Shown in pieces: positions 35,301 to 48,744 of a DNA stretch of 64,000 nt. A program made the translations under genes and the position numbers. Source of the DNA: Strigamia acuminata (lineage: Eukaryota; Arthropoda; Chilopoda; Geophilomorpha; Linotaeniidae); the NCBI GenBank assembly GCA_949358305.1, contig OX442315.1, forward strand, positions 24,764,427 to 24,828,426, in the 5' to 3' direction. Each line of letters begins with the position of its first letter. The first letter of the stretch is position 1. The notes under the pieces are model-generated. The model was not told where the DNA came from. It did no database searches and saw only the letters and a list, made by a program, of their open reading frames with translations.

Positions 35301-38300
35301 AAAATTAATTTGGCTCGTGAACAATTTCGTCCTGTTGCCGTACGAGGTAGCATTCTGTACTTTATGATAGTTGAAATGAGTACTGTTAATTACATGTACC
35401 AGACGTCTTTGAGACAGTTTCTAATTCTCTTCGATCAGTCATTGGAGAGGTCCTACAGACCTTTAGGAAAATGGAAAAATTTTATATACGTTTTTGTTTG
35501 TTCTAGATCTGCTAAAAGTTCGAATACTGATATTCGAATTTCTAACATAAATTCGTATTTAACTTATGAAGTCTATAATTATTCAATCCGTGGATTTTAT
35601 GAAAGACACAAGTTTTTATTTTCGGTCTTAATGGCCTTGAAAATTGAATTGAATGCGGGAAATATTTCGCATTTAGAGTTTATGACATTTATTAAAGGTG
35701 CGTGCTCTAATTTCAAAGGCATTGCGTCATGTTTTACGTTCAATTTTCTGTATTTAGGAGGAGCATCGCTGGATTTGAAAGCGGTTACACCGAAGCCATT
35801 TCGTTGGATTCTTGACATTACGTGGTTGAATTTAGTTGAATTGAGTAAATTGCCGCAGTTCACAAACATTCTCAATCAGGTGCATTTCATTTCACAATTA
35901 TTATTCTTATTTGTAATTGTACAATTTAAATTATAAACAATTTTTTTTTTAGATTAATGAAAATGAAAAACAATGGAAAAATTGGTACGATTCAGAATTT
36001 CCAGAAGATGAAGTCATTCCTAATGGCTACAACGAAAGTTTGGATCATTTTCGCCGTCTGTTGCTTGTTCGCAGTTGGTGTTTAGACCGCACCATTTCAC
36101 AAGCTCGAGCTTACATCGTTTGTAAGTGCAGCTCTTAATTAAACCCTTCCAAAATGAAGAATTATTTTGTTTTATTAGCGTCGCTTGGCGAACAGTACTC
36201 CGAAGGATACATCTTGGATTTAGAATCCACCTGGAAGGAGTCAAATGAAAAGACTCCAATGATATGTTTCCTGTCCATGGGGTCAGATCCAACCCAACAA
36301 ATTGAGAGTTTGTCCAAAAAACTGCACATAGGTACAGACAGAATGTTCAATTTCAAACCCAAGAAGTTAATATTGAAAATTTATTCAGATTTAAGAATGA
36401 TCTCAATGGGTCAAGGACAAGAAATACATGCTCGGCGACTTTTAACTTCGAGCATGGCGAATGGAAGTTGGGCTTTGCTGCAAAACTGTCATCTCAGTCT
36501 CCAGTTCTGCGAAGAAGTGATGGAGACGTTAGTGGAGACCGAGAATTGCAATCCCGATTTCCGGCTTTGGATTACCACCGAGCCGCACCCGCAATTTCCT
36601 ATTGGTTTGTTGCAGGTGATTTTCGATGCAAATTTATTTCCCATTACACATCTTAATTGGAACTTATTTTTTCTGATTCCTAGATGGCTATTAAGTTTAC
36701 CAACGAACCGCCACAAGGAATCAAAGCGAGCTTAAAACGAAGTTACAGCGCGATTTCGCACGACGTGCTTGATTACTCGAGATTGCAGCAGTGGCAGACA
36801 CTGCTCTACACTGTCGCATTTCTGCACACAATTGTTCAAGAACGACGCAAATACGGACCGTTAGGTTGGAATATTCCGTACGAATTCAACCAGGCCGATT
36901 TTAACGGAAGCTTACAGTTTGTTCAAAATCATTTGGATGAAGTAGATATTAAAAAAGTACCGTAGGAAGAAACATTCAAAAATGTTGCGCAATCTAATTG
37001 GTTATTCATTTCAGGGAGTTTGTTGGACTACCATTTGTTACATGTTGTCGGAAGTTCAGTACGGAGGAAGAGTGACTGATGATTTTGACAAGCGCCTCCT
37101 TAAATCTTATTTAGAATTGTGGTTTAATGAAGACCTCTTTTATCGAAATTTTACATTTTTTAAAGGCTATGGTATTCCAAACTGCATGGCCATTTCTCTC
37201 TATTTAGATTATATTAATACTCTTCCATCTTTTGATTCTTCTGAAATTTTTGGCTTGCATCCTAATGCTGAAATCACGTAAATGTATACACGATGCCTGA
37301 ATACCGTTTACTAATCGTCTAGATTCCATTTAGATATCAAATTAACACCGCACAGGAGGTGCTGGACATAATCTTGAATGTTCAACCGAAAGAAAGTGGA
37401 ACTGGGGGTGGTGAAACTAGGGAAGTAACAGTACGTCGATTGACAAATGACATGATAAGAAAATTGCCGCCAGATTACATCGTGTTTGAAGTAATTTGAA
37501 TCATTCACTTAATTTCAATGCCTGATAGTTATCGCTCATTTAGGTTCGCGATGCGCTGCATCGAATGGGCTCTTTGATGCCCATGAACATATTTTTGCGT
37601 CAAGAAGTGGACCGAATGCAACGGGTCATTCAACAAGTTCGGGCAACGTTGCAGGACCTTTTACTGGCAATTGACGGGACGATTATTATGAGCGAAGAGT
37701 TACGAAATGGTGTCGAGTGTATTTACGACGCCAGAGTACCAACAAACTGGAAAAAGGTGACTAATAATAAATAAATAAAATAGATCGAAATAGCGTGTCA
37801 CATTGAATGTCGTTGAAGGTTTCATGGGAGTCGAGCACATTAGGATTTTGGTTTACGGAACTCGTTGAGAGGAACAATCAGTTTAGTCGATGGCTTAAAG
37901 AGGGCCGACCAGATGTGTTTTGGATGACTGGATTTTTCAATCCTCAGGGATTTCTTACTGCTATGAGACAAGTATAAATAAACTGACTGCAGATTTTTTT
38001 TATTTTCATCACGAATGATGATAATCAATTGTTTTCAACTCTAGGAAATAACACGTGCACACAAAGGATGGGCGTTGGATAGTGTGGTGTTGCAAAATAC
38101 TGTAACAAGGCTATTTAAAGACGACGTCCGCAGTCCTCCAGAAGAAGGGGTTTATTTACACGGGCTTTACGTTGAAGGCGCTGGGTGGGATCGTAGAAGT
38201 GGTAATTTAGTCGAATCAAGACCAAAAGTTCTATTCGAATTAATGCCGATTGTACACATGTACGCTGCTGCTTATGTGAAAGATAAAGATGCAGCTAAGT

Positions 38301-38437
38301 TAATGTACGAATGTCCAATTTATAAGAAAAGTCAACGCGGAACGGCTAATTACATAACATCCATTGATCTAAAGACGGAGGTAAGCCCCTATCATTGGAT
38401 TTTCAGGGGAGTGGCCCTGCTGTGTGACATTAAGTAG
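20354..38437 (+). CDS. DNAH5: Axonemal outer-arm dynein heavy chain, DNAH5/DNAH8 type
   Basis: Force-generating ATPase of the ciliary/flagellar outer arm. About 18 kb in dozens of short exons with small introns. The first coding exon (20354-20383, [10 protein letters not shown]) joins an exon at 20444-20578. The N-terminal tail (about 20.4-27 kb, N1 and linker) is followed by the AAA ring. AAA1 P-loop [16 protein letters not shown] is at about 28144 with CFDEFNR downstream; AAA2 [10 protein letters not shown] at about 29284; AAA3 GEQGTAKT at about 30489; AAA4 [10 protein letters not shown] at about 32008. The stalk coiled coils and microtubule-binding domain span about 32.9-34.2 kb, then AAA5, AAA6 and the C-terminal domain ending GVALLCDIK. 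The block PQMFGRLD with [13 protein letters not shown] is typical of the gamma/DNAH5-DNAH8 class. All four nucleotide motifs look intact. DNAH8 is the main alternative name. Confidence 0.93.
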
Positions 38438-38827
38438 TAAGCTTTTGTAACGTTTGGCTCTGGGTAGATACTTTTTAAGTGACTCAATATCTATTTGCTC
38501 CATACGTACCTCAATATTTCTATTTTTGTCTTCTGCTAATGCTGTACATTTTGTAAGTAGTGTAAGATAAAAAAAAATATTTTTAATGTTTTAACTGTTT
38601 AAATGCTTTTACGATGTGTAAATGTGAAATGTCATATATTTGGAACAATTTTTAGAATGCTTTGATGCGTGTTGAATTGTTACTTAGTTATAATAATCGA
38701 AATAAAGAATGTGTAAAGCATTGTGTTGTTTTTGGTGATTATATTTAAATATGGGTTGGATGATGAATTTTTGGAGGAGATAAACCAATTATTTTTTAAA
38801 TTTTTGTATTGTAAGTTTATAAAAAAA

Positions 38828-39633
38828 ATGTTAAACCGCCGCCTCAGTGTGGCCAGAAAAATTAGTTTTAAGACTGATGATCCACCACGATTGCAAAAAT
38901 ATGGAATATATGAAAAGAGTTTCCGTATAGCAGCTAATGAATACGATAATGCAATTGTAAGCATATGGAACACCTACGGAGAGGTATAAGTATTAAATTC
39001 AGATTTTTATAAATAGTTTAACTATTTATTTCTTAACCAGGATGGATTGGACATCATGGGTCAGGCGAGAGCACCTGACTGGGTTAACAAGAAAAAATTT
39101 GCAAATTACTACAACACTTCAAAAGAGGTTATTTGCAAATATTTAAATTTAGACGATAAATTTAATGATTCTTTGGAAATTGCCAGTATGAAAAAGAACA
39201 CGACTACGACCGCCACTACAATTCGCGTTTTGTTCCCAATTTTAAGGCTGCTCGCGAGAGAGTTAAACCATGGAAAGAAATCCTTGATGAAATATCTAGA
39301 GAAGTATATTCTTAATTTTATAATTTTAAATTATAAAATACAAAATTAATACTTGTGTTTGAATATTCCAATGTTTTTATTTGGATTTTTAAGGAGGATG
39401 CGAGACCATTGCCATTATCAGTTAATCGAAATTACAGGCGTGAACCAAAATTCACAGACAACTATTTAGAGCCTATGTTTAAGCATGCGCTTTCAGTGGC
39501 TAAATTCAAATACCGGGATCGAACGGGAGTCTTCCCCGAAATGGACAAATACAGAGCATTGGGATCGTATACCGAGAACATGCCTACAAGTTACTACACA
39601 TATCCCACCCATTTAGCGAAATACGGCTTATAA
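38828..39633 (+). CDS. Small basic protein, possibly myofilin-like (arthropod thick-filament protein)
   Basis: Four exons fit phase: 38828-38983, 39041-39127, 39187-39303 and 39394-39633, 199 residues. The sequence starts MLNRRLSVARKISFKTDDPPR, continues KYGIYEKSFRIAANEYDNAI, then a charged Tyr-rich middle (YEKEHDYDRHYNSRF) and RVKPWKEILDEISRE, and ends YYTYPTHLAKYGL. No signal peptide or membrane segment is seen. The intron at 39128-39186 must be spliced; reading through it gives a false frame. The composition and layout recall arthropod myofilin, but I cannot verify this from memory. If correct it would support an arthropod source and a role in muscle thick filaments. It could instead belong to another conserved muscle or cilia protein family. 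Confidence 0.7.
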
Positions 39634-39767
39634 TTTAATTTATCACAGCATGTTTAATTAACAAAATAAAAAAAACTTGTTACAAAATCAACTTGCATAT
39701 GTACAAACATGAATTTAAATTGAAATGAAACTTATTATACTCTGCGGCACGAAATGATTGATTATTA

Positions 39768-42046
<2,279 letters not shown>

Positions 42047-42638
42047 TATATATAAATGATTCTGTGTAAACAAACATGTAAACCACTAAATTTATGAATT
42101 TGTCACCGATTAATTGTGAATGCTCGTAATGAGTCAAAGCGGAAATAAATTGAAAGTAACAAATAAATACGTCGGCAACAGCTGATTCTAACCTTGATCA
42201 CGCTTTAAATTTAACACACAACAGCAAAAGAAAAATGTGTATGTATAGTCTTGAGCCACGCTTTTAAGTTTACATCATATTCATAACTCAACTAGTTTTG
42301 CCTGGTTAGTGATTTGTGGTTGTGTCACGTTTGTCCCCGTGATTGCGGAGTCACGTTAATCCATACCGATTGTGTAAATAATAAAGGATATATAGATTAA
42401 AGCCCGAAAAAATGCCTGGATAAATACGATAGCAGCAAATTAGTATCACTTTCGGTTTAAAGTTGAACCAAATTCCGCAAATTCAATCACTTAAGGCGCT
42501 CAAAACCGGAAGTAAATAAAAGATTCGCATACTTCCTGCCAGAGGTCACCTTTATTCATCTTCTCTCCTGGTTCCTTCTAGACGACCTTCCAGATAACAT
42601 TTCCTCCATTTCGTAAGGTTTTGTTTCACGTATTCATA
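42047..42638. promoter_or_regulatory. Divergent DEF8/ATP synthase epsilon intergenic region
   Basis: About 590 bp of AT-rich sequence between head-to-head starts. No repeat or other gene seen. A pyrimidine-rich TTCTCTCCTGGTTCCTTCTAG stretch at about 42560-42580 is a plausible initiator zone for the short housekeeping gene. Confidence 0.4.
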
Positions 42639-43015
42639 ATGGTTAATTTCTGGCGCCAAGCAGGTTTAAGGTAGTAAATTGTGGATTCAGTGACGAAAAA
42701 TTGGTGAATATGTGTATAATTTTAATTTGAGATTGAATTTTTTTTCGTAGCTATCTGCAGTACTCGAGCATTGCAGCGAGGGCTGTGCGACGAGCATTAA
42801 AAGCCGATTTGAGAGTGGATGCCTTAAAACGAGAAGATTCAATAATTCGAGTTGTAAAATGGAAAGATGGAAAACAATTGCGTAAGAATTTATAATCGCA
42901 AATTTGTGAATTAGTCTTATGTTTGTGCTTAGCATTTGGATTGGTTTTTAATTTTTATTTTAATATTTCAGTACAATCGCAAGTGTATTCTAAACCCCCT
43001 CCAGTTGAAAGATAA
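42639..43015 (+). CDS. ATP5F1E: Mitochondrial ATP synthase subunit epsilon
   Basis: Three exons fit phase (42639-42670, 42751-42881, 42972-43015), 68 residues. [28 protein letters not shown] matches the short alpha-helical epsilon subunit of the mitochondrial F1 central stalk (yeast ATP15, Drosophila stunted). The residues after the initiator carry the characteristic W-R-x-A-G-L-x-Y motif. The C-terminal YSKPPPVER extension is lineage-specific. The protein has no cleavable presequence in most animals, as here. Confidence 0.93.
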
Positions 43016-43603
43016 TGCTTATGTGACTGTGCTACATACTAGCTTGGCATGTGTTATGCTCTATTACGTTTACTTCTTTTGTTTTGTAATTAATGTTTTT
43101 GCAACTTTAGGTTGTTTTAATTTAGTATTCCTATTTTCTACCTGCATGTGGTTTTCATTTTTTTTGAGGTTTCAATCAATTTTAAATGAATGAAATAACC
43201 ATTTTCAGGAGCTGATGGGACAGTTCTTTAATTCAACAGTTTAGAGAAATTGCAATATGGATTGTAGTAAAATTAAGAAAATTAATTGTAAAATATTAAA
43301 AAGTAAACATCACTTATGTTACTGTAGATTATTATGTCATTAAAACGAGTAAATTGAAAGCACTGTTTGTTATAACATATTGAAATACCGGTGTTATCGA
43401 AGTAATTAATTTTATTTTGCAAAAATTTAAAAGCTACCCATCAATTCAACTTAAAAAGTTGAATACCGTTCGTCAAACAGTTTAAGCATTTATGAACACA
43501 CTTAGCCTATATAAATCCAATATTTTCCCAGTTGTGGGAACTGGGAAAATATTACTACTACATTATAAGAAATTTTGTTTTAATGTAGACAATTCCATTT
43601 GCT
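43016..43603. other. 3' intergenic region between ATP5F1E and the LRR gene, with a strong hairpin
   Basis: AT-rich tail-to-tail spacer. A perfect inverted repeat with 15-bp arms (AATATTTTCCCAGTT) around a 5-nt GTGGG loop lies at 43519-43553. No coding sequence seen. Confidence 0.7.
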
Positions 43604-44877
43604 TCAAAATAGTCTCCTCGAACAATTGACTCGCAGATTTAGAGCTAGGTTTTCACTTCTGACATGTTCTAAAATTATACAACATGCGGAATTATTGATT
43701 TTTAAACAGTAATTCACGGATAGCGTATTTAAATTTAGAGTGTCTAGCAATGTTATAATAGAGCCCGCACTAAGAAAATGACAACTATAAAGCTTTAAAC
43801 TCTTGAGAGTTTGTAGCACATCCATTTTCGTAAAAAGTTGTGTAATAAACTGATCAGTTAGGTTTCGACATTCCCACAATTCTATTTCTGTAATATTGGG
43901 ACTGCTTAACAACGTTTGCAAATGTAATACCGGAATGGGTGTAAACCTGCTTGTTTTTAGTTCCAGTTTCTTCAAGTTCCTGAACAGAATGTCAGAGGTC
44001 GAATTATTGTCCAATTTGTCCTCAAAGGTACAATTTCTAAATGACAAGGTGCGTAGCAATGGACAGCAGAGATCGATCTTCCTAATATTTACAAGAGTGG
44101 TCGTCATTAGATGTAAGCTAATTAATTTCTTCAATGTGCTGTCTAATGCTGAGGCAATGTGAGGATTAAAACCAAGATCAGTAAACTGAATGTGAAATAT
44201 GCGTAAATTCGCATATTAGAATAAGTCAACGTTTGATTGGAATTAAATTCTTCTTTTAAGAGTTGAAACAGCTCCGTCCAGTGATAATATTTCATCACCT
44301 TGAGAAAGGGTAATTTTTTTAGAAGTGGTATGCAACCATGAGGTGTTACTTGCGTCTTGCCAATATGCAGGTATTCAATTTTCATATTGCACAATGAAAG
44401 AATTCCACAATCGGTTACATTACGACAGCCTGTTAATTTTAAATGTTGTAATTGTTGACAATGTGTACCAATTGCAGTTACAACTTCATCCGTACACCAA
44501 TTGTTATTCGTGAAAATAAGATGTTGAATCTGCGATAACTGTTGCACCAATTGAATTGCTAATTCGGGTTGAATGCTGTTATGGCATTTTATGACTAACT
44601 TTAATAGATTTTTACAAACCTGGGCTATTTTCTCGCAAACTTGATTTACCGGCAGATCAAACATACACAAATTATCTAATTCTTTTGTGTCAGCATTAAT
44701 AAAAATGTGTGAAGATAAGCGAGAAGTCATGAGATTCAGATCCTTTCGTTGTTTATACATGTCGTTAATGAGACTGTGTGGTAGATCCGATAAAGAATAG
44801 TTCATTTTGTCGTAATTCCGTGCTATCGTTTGAAAACACAATGTTTGTAGACTCGGTGCTGATTTCCTGACGGGCAT
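43604..44877 (-). CDS. Leucine-rich-repeat protein (F-box/LRR or AMN1-like), unrecognised subfamily
   Basis: Two exons (44299-44877 and 43604-44185) joined through AAG|GTGATG and CACATTCAG give 386 residues in one frame. The start ATG is at 44877 (MPVRKSAPSLQTL). An N-terminal helical region with SLSDLPHSLINDMYK may be a degenerate F-box or BC-box. Cysteine-containing LRRs follow: LQHLKLTGCRNVTDCGI.., LRTLSFRNCTFED, ITEIELWECRNLTDQF and LKSLKLYSCHFLSAG. Proteins of this type are often substrate receptors of SCF or CUL2 ubiquitin ligases, which is inference only here. The proposed intron (44186-44298) itself reads open in frame for part of its length, so the exon border is the weakest part of the model. 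It is not the missing LRR part of TONSL, which lies on another gene's side of the window. Confidence 0.7.
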
Positions 44878-45624
44878 CTTGGAATTAGTCAAAAGTTTGT
44901 TTGGAGAATGGTTACACGAACTTATTTAATTAAACAAATGTAGTGCAAAACGTATTGGGCACGTTTTCACAAATCAACGTACATCTTACATCTCACGTAT
45001 ACTTTAACTTACGGTATATGAATTATTATTGCGTGTTACTACACAGCGCAGGATATGTGACATCCGTATTTGAGAAATTTATGAGAAGTTCTGAAGAAAT
45101 CTTTTTTCAAATTTTTGCGTTTTGTTACTTTTGAAGTTAGATTTTCAGTACCAGTTTTATTTCAGTTTCCAACTAAGTTTGGTCATTTGATTTCAAGTGC
45201 TATCTTGCAATAATATATTTTATTGTTTATAAAAATTTAACTCACGTGTGGCTAGTAGATTACAATAATGGACTAACTATGCAACGTGATATTACTATAA
45301 ACACATATTCCCAGTGTTTATGGTACACGTTGCAAAATTAACTAAATTAAATTCCTTGACAGGAAATGTGTAGTTTGCCATACCCAACCACACATTGACT
45401 AACATCCTGACCTGTTTGGTAACTTACGTTGAAAAAAAATACTTTAATCAAAGGAACCAAGCATTATATTGTGATGCTGTATATTTTTTTTTACACTTGA
45501 AATGATTACATGCAGAACGGAATTGTCTTAGGTATATATTAATGTTTTTAAAACTATTGCTTTTAATTACAATCTCTCTGTAGCACAAGAATTTTACATA
45601 CACTAATTTCTATTAAATTTAAAA
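44878..45624. other. Intergenic region upstream of the LRR gene
   Basis: AT-rich spacer containing the LRR gene promoter and the 3' end of the UNC-93-like gene. No repeat, RNA gene or coding sequence recognised. Confidence 0.5.
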
Positions 45625-47243
45625 TCAATGCGATTCACTACTTTCCTTAATAACAAACTTCTCTAAAATAACGTATAAAATAAAACTGACAACAATTAAT
45701 GCTGTCAGAAAACCTAATTTAACATAAAGACACAAAAACTGACTCCAACCAAACCAAATTAAAAAACCTGAAGACCACCAGAAAATTCCAACTGAAAACG
45801 CTCCTTCCATGTTATTTTCAAATAGGGCAGCATAAGTGGCTATAAGGAAGGAAAAAAATATTATATCCCTGACTTAAATAAAAAGAAAGACTATGGTAAC
45901 TTACAAAATATGACAGACATCAATATAGAATCAGCAGCTGCCCAAAAACAAATCAGCACATAGTAAATTGGTAACTGATTTGGGTCTGGGGTCCACAACA
46001 GCATCGTGATAATCGGTACGAGCAGAGTAAAACAAGCAAATCCAACAATTGGCACACGTCCATATTTTTTAACAATTGGCCAGTGTCCTAATGAAATTGG
46101 AATCTCTGTAATCCCATACGCCAGCATGACCAATCCAACCATAGAAATGCCCAAACTGCAACTGATGAGTGCCTAGAAACAATTCAAACAATAAAACAAT
46201 AAAAAAATATGTTAAAATAGGAAAAGTTAAAAACTTACTTTTGTAATATCTCCTATTATACATGACTCCTCCATACCAATCATTACAGTGATAGGTACAA
46301 GGAGAAACCCACGAGGATTTCTCAATAATCGCCAAGAATTGCGAAGCACATCCAATGCTTCGCTTTTCGTACAGCAAAAATGACCAAGTTTATGGGCAAA
46401 ATCTTCAGTGGCAAATATTAGTCCACAACCTAGCAAACCCATAAACGCAAGTAGGCCGACTAACGTGTAATATTGACTAGGTGCAGGCGGATCCAAAGTG
46501 CTGATGTTTAATTCTTGATTGCAGTATGCGGCGCCACACACATCTTGAAATGTATCCGATTCATCGACAGGTTTGGATCCCAGAATTAAATAAAGGGCTA
46601 AATTGCCCCAAACAAATGCGCTGCCCAATGCACAATTGACCATCCCTGAGACACGAGCGAGTATTGCGTCCACGTTGCCACTCTTGCTAAGTCTTTCATA
46701 CCAATAACCAGCAGTGTTGGCGTAAGTAAAGCCGTTACTAACAAGCAGTGACTGACCTACGCCAAAACACATAGCACCTAGAATAATAGTAGCCCATGTT
46801 GCGTATAAGAAAGAGGCTATAAACAGCAGGTTCACTATTAAACTCACACGTAGCATGGTCCTTGAGCCCCATAATTTGTTTGCTACAGGTACCAACACAG
46901 CGGCAGCTACAACTTGAGATGCACCCGCAACGGCGAGTGCAGAAATTCCCAAATTATCATTTGGCAACAACGACGTGATCGAATTTACCAAGGTGATGCT
47001 CGAAGAGAATCCCAACGTCAGAGAAAAGCACAGACAGATAAGTGACTTCCACACGCGACATTTTTCTCTCTTCAGTTCATCGGGCAGAAAATGAGTTAGT
47101 TGTACCTCCAGTTTTTTGCCTTCCGTTACAGCATTAACGACGTTAACAGGTACGACTGTAGTTTCCTCTCGATTAAAACTACTGTTTTCCACGCCTGCAC
47201 AGACGACTCCATCGACCTTTCCTTCAGTATGACCATCTGTCAT
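45625..47243 (-). CDS. UNC-93-like major facilitator membrane protein
   Basis: Three exons fit phase (46239-47243, 45905-46172, 45625-45839), 495 residues. A hydrophilic N-terminus is followed by about 11-12 hydrophobic segments. Motifs include SLICLCFSLTLGFSSSITLVNS, WATIILGAMCFGVGQSLLVSNGFTYANT, and the typical NPRGFLLVPITVMIGMEESCIIGDITK loop. An extracellular Cys-containing loop (VCGAAYCNQE) is also typical. UNC-93A-type proteins are MFS relatives of uncertain substrate; nematode UNC-93 regulates a two-pore potassium channel and UNC93B1 traffics Toll-like receptors. This one resembles the UNC-93A group. A paralogue lies at 63270-64000. Confidence 0.87.
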
Positions 47244-48420
47244 GGTACAAATTTACACAAGTGGCAGCAGCGGCTATAATGCAACCTGCAATCAGTAAAA
47301 CAGCATGCTATTAAATGAATTCATCGCGCCTGTTTAAATAGTAAAGAGGAAACGACCCCTGACATTAGGATACGTACAAATATTCAAACCTTATCTTGCG
47401 ACGTAGAACTCCAAGTAAATATTTTGCGTAAGGAGGTCAGGTGTGAATAACTTCCCTTGTTCTACGAATTTCTATTACTGTTCCCATTTATTCGTTTATC
47501 GCAAATTACCACCGTTTACAAACTATTAAGCAGGCGGTGTGTTGGCGTTTTGGTCTTCAAGGCCACGATCTAGACACAAAACACATTCACAATAGAAGAA
47601 ATTGAATAAAAAATTACAACTGACCCGCAGGAAGTTGAGATCTAATTCAGCTCAATACTCTGTAGTTGACGAATGAATGGAGGATAAAAGAAGCAAATGA
47701 AACTATCCATATAAATTGTAGAACAATTGCGAGTATACTCGTTACATCATGTGATAGGATTACAGATAATAATATATCAGATACTGGAAAAAAAATCGTT
47801 CAAAGGGTTGCAATTCCTCCAGGTTATAAAATGTTACAAGTAAAAAAGGAAACATTATCTGCCTGCCTGCTTTTAAAGAATGTTAATTATGCAATAACTT
47901 GCTTTTAGAACGACACTTAGGGAAGTATTTAATCTTATTCGTAAATAAATAAACAGAATAAAAAGAGAAAGAATTTTTTTATTTTTTTAAAAAGAATAAA
48001 ATAATGTCAAGGTTACGTTGGACATTTTTCACTCGAATATTTAATAATAAAACTTATTAAATTAGTTTTGGTGAAGTTAGTTCAAGTTCATGAACTTGAA
48101 CTAAAAAGTTCACATTCATGTTTCACATTTTTTTTTAAATTTAATTTTTTTTTTGCATTTGCTTAATAAAACATAAAAATAAAAAATGATGATTTGGTTC
48201 ATCATCGCCTTGCAGAAAACTTCCAGAAGTGAAAGTAGAAAAAAATGTCTGGCCGGAACGCAACTTCGTCAACAAGAAGTTCTAACAAAAAAACTACGTT
48301 TTTTGTTATGCTGTATCCCTGCTGTATAAAAAGTTATTGCCACCATTAAAAAGAGCGAGCAATTCTACATCTATCGCCCATTGTGCTAAACTTGTTAAAA
48401 TTAACTGCAAATCAACAAAA
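47244..48420. other. Gene-free region upstream of the UNC-93-like gene, with a nuclear-receptor-like palindrome
   Basis: No gene supported. A perfect 28-bp palindrome at 48077-48104 contains four abutting half-sites, two AGTTCA followed by two TGAACT, with a further AGTTCA a few bases downstream. The rest is AT-rich. Confidence 0.5.
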
Positions 48421-48680
48421 CGCATCCGAATGCCTGCCGCTCGAATGCCATCCGAATGCCGCCATGTCGCCCGAATGCCTTCCGCTCGAATGCCGCCCGA
48501 ACACCGCTCGAATAACGTTCGAATGCCGCCCGAATGCCGCTCGAATGCCTGCCGCTCGAATGCCGCCCGAATGCCTGCCGCTCGAATGCCGCACGTATGT
48601 CACCCGAATACCGCCCGAATGCCTGCCGTCCGAATGCATTCCGCTCGAATGCTGCCCGAATACCGCTCAATGCCGGGAAG
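48421..48680. repeat. GC-rich minisatellite of CGAATGCC-type units
   Basis: About 25 imperfect copies of a 9-11 bp unit (CGAATGCCGCC, CGAATGCCTGCCGCT variants). It is adjacent to the transposon-like end at 48690-48744, in the same relative position that the 18-bp ATCGCAAT satellite has in the other segment copy. Confidence 0.93.
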
Positions 48681-48689
48681 GGGGCAAAA

Positions 48690-48744
48690 ATTTTTTGCTT
48701 AGGGACTGGTACCCCATCTCCTGCAATACTTAAGTCCAGCCCTG
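48690..48744 (-). mobile_element. hAT-like terminus remnant (copy 1)
   Basis: Read on the minus strand from 48744 it begins CAGGGCTGGACTTAAGTATTG, the CAGGG(C/G)-type end common in hAT/Tip100-like elements. The opposite end is not recognisable. Homologous to 61810-61843. Confidence 0.4.

Noticed and set aside
43604-44877. LRR gene as the detached C-terminus of TONSL
   Set aside because: It has its own start codon, is 40 kb away beyond many genes, and its repeats are the cysteine-containing F-box type.
47666-47908. 80-codon plus-strand ORF upstream of UNC-93-like gene
   Set aside because: Isolated AT-rich ORF with no recognisable domain, signal or neighbouring exon.
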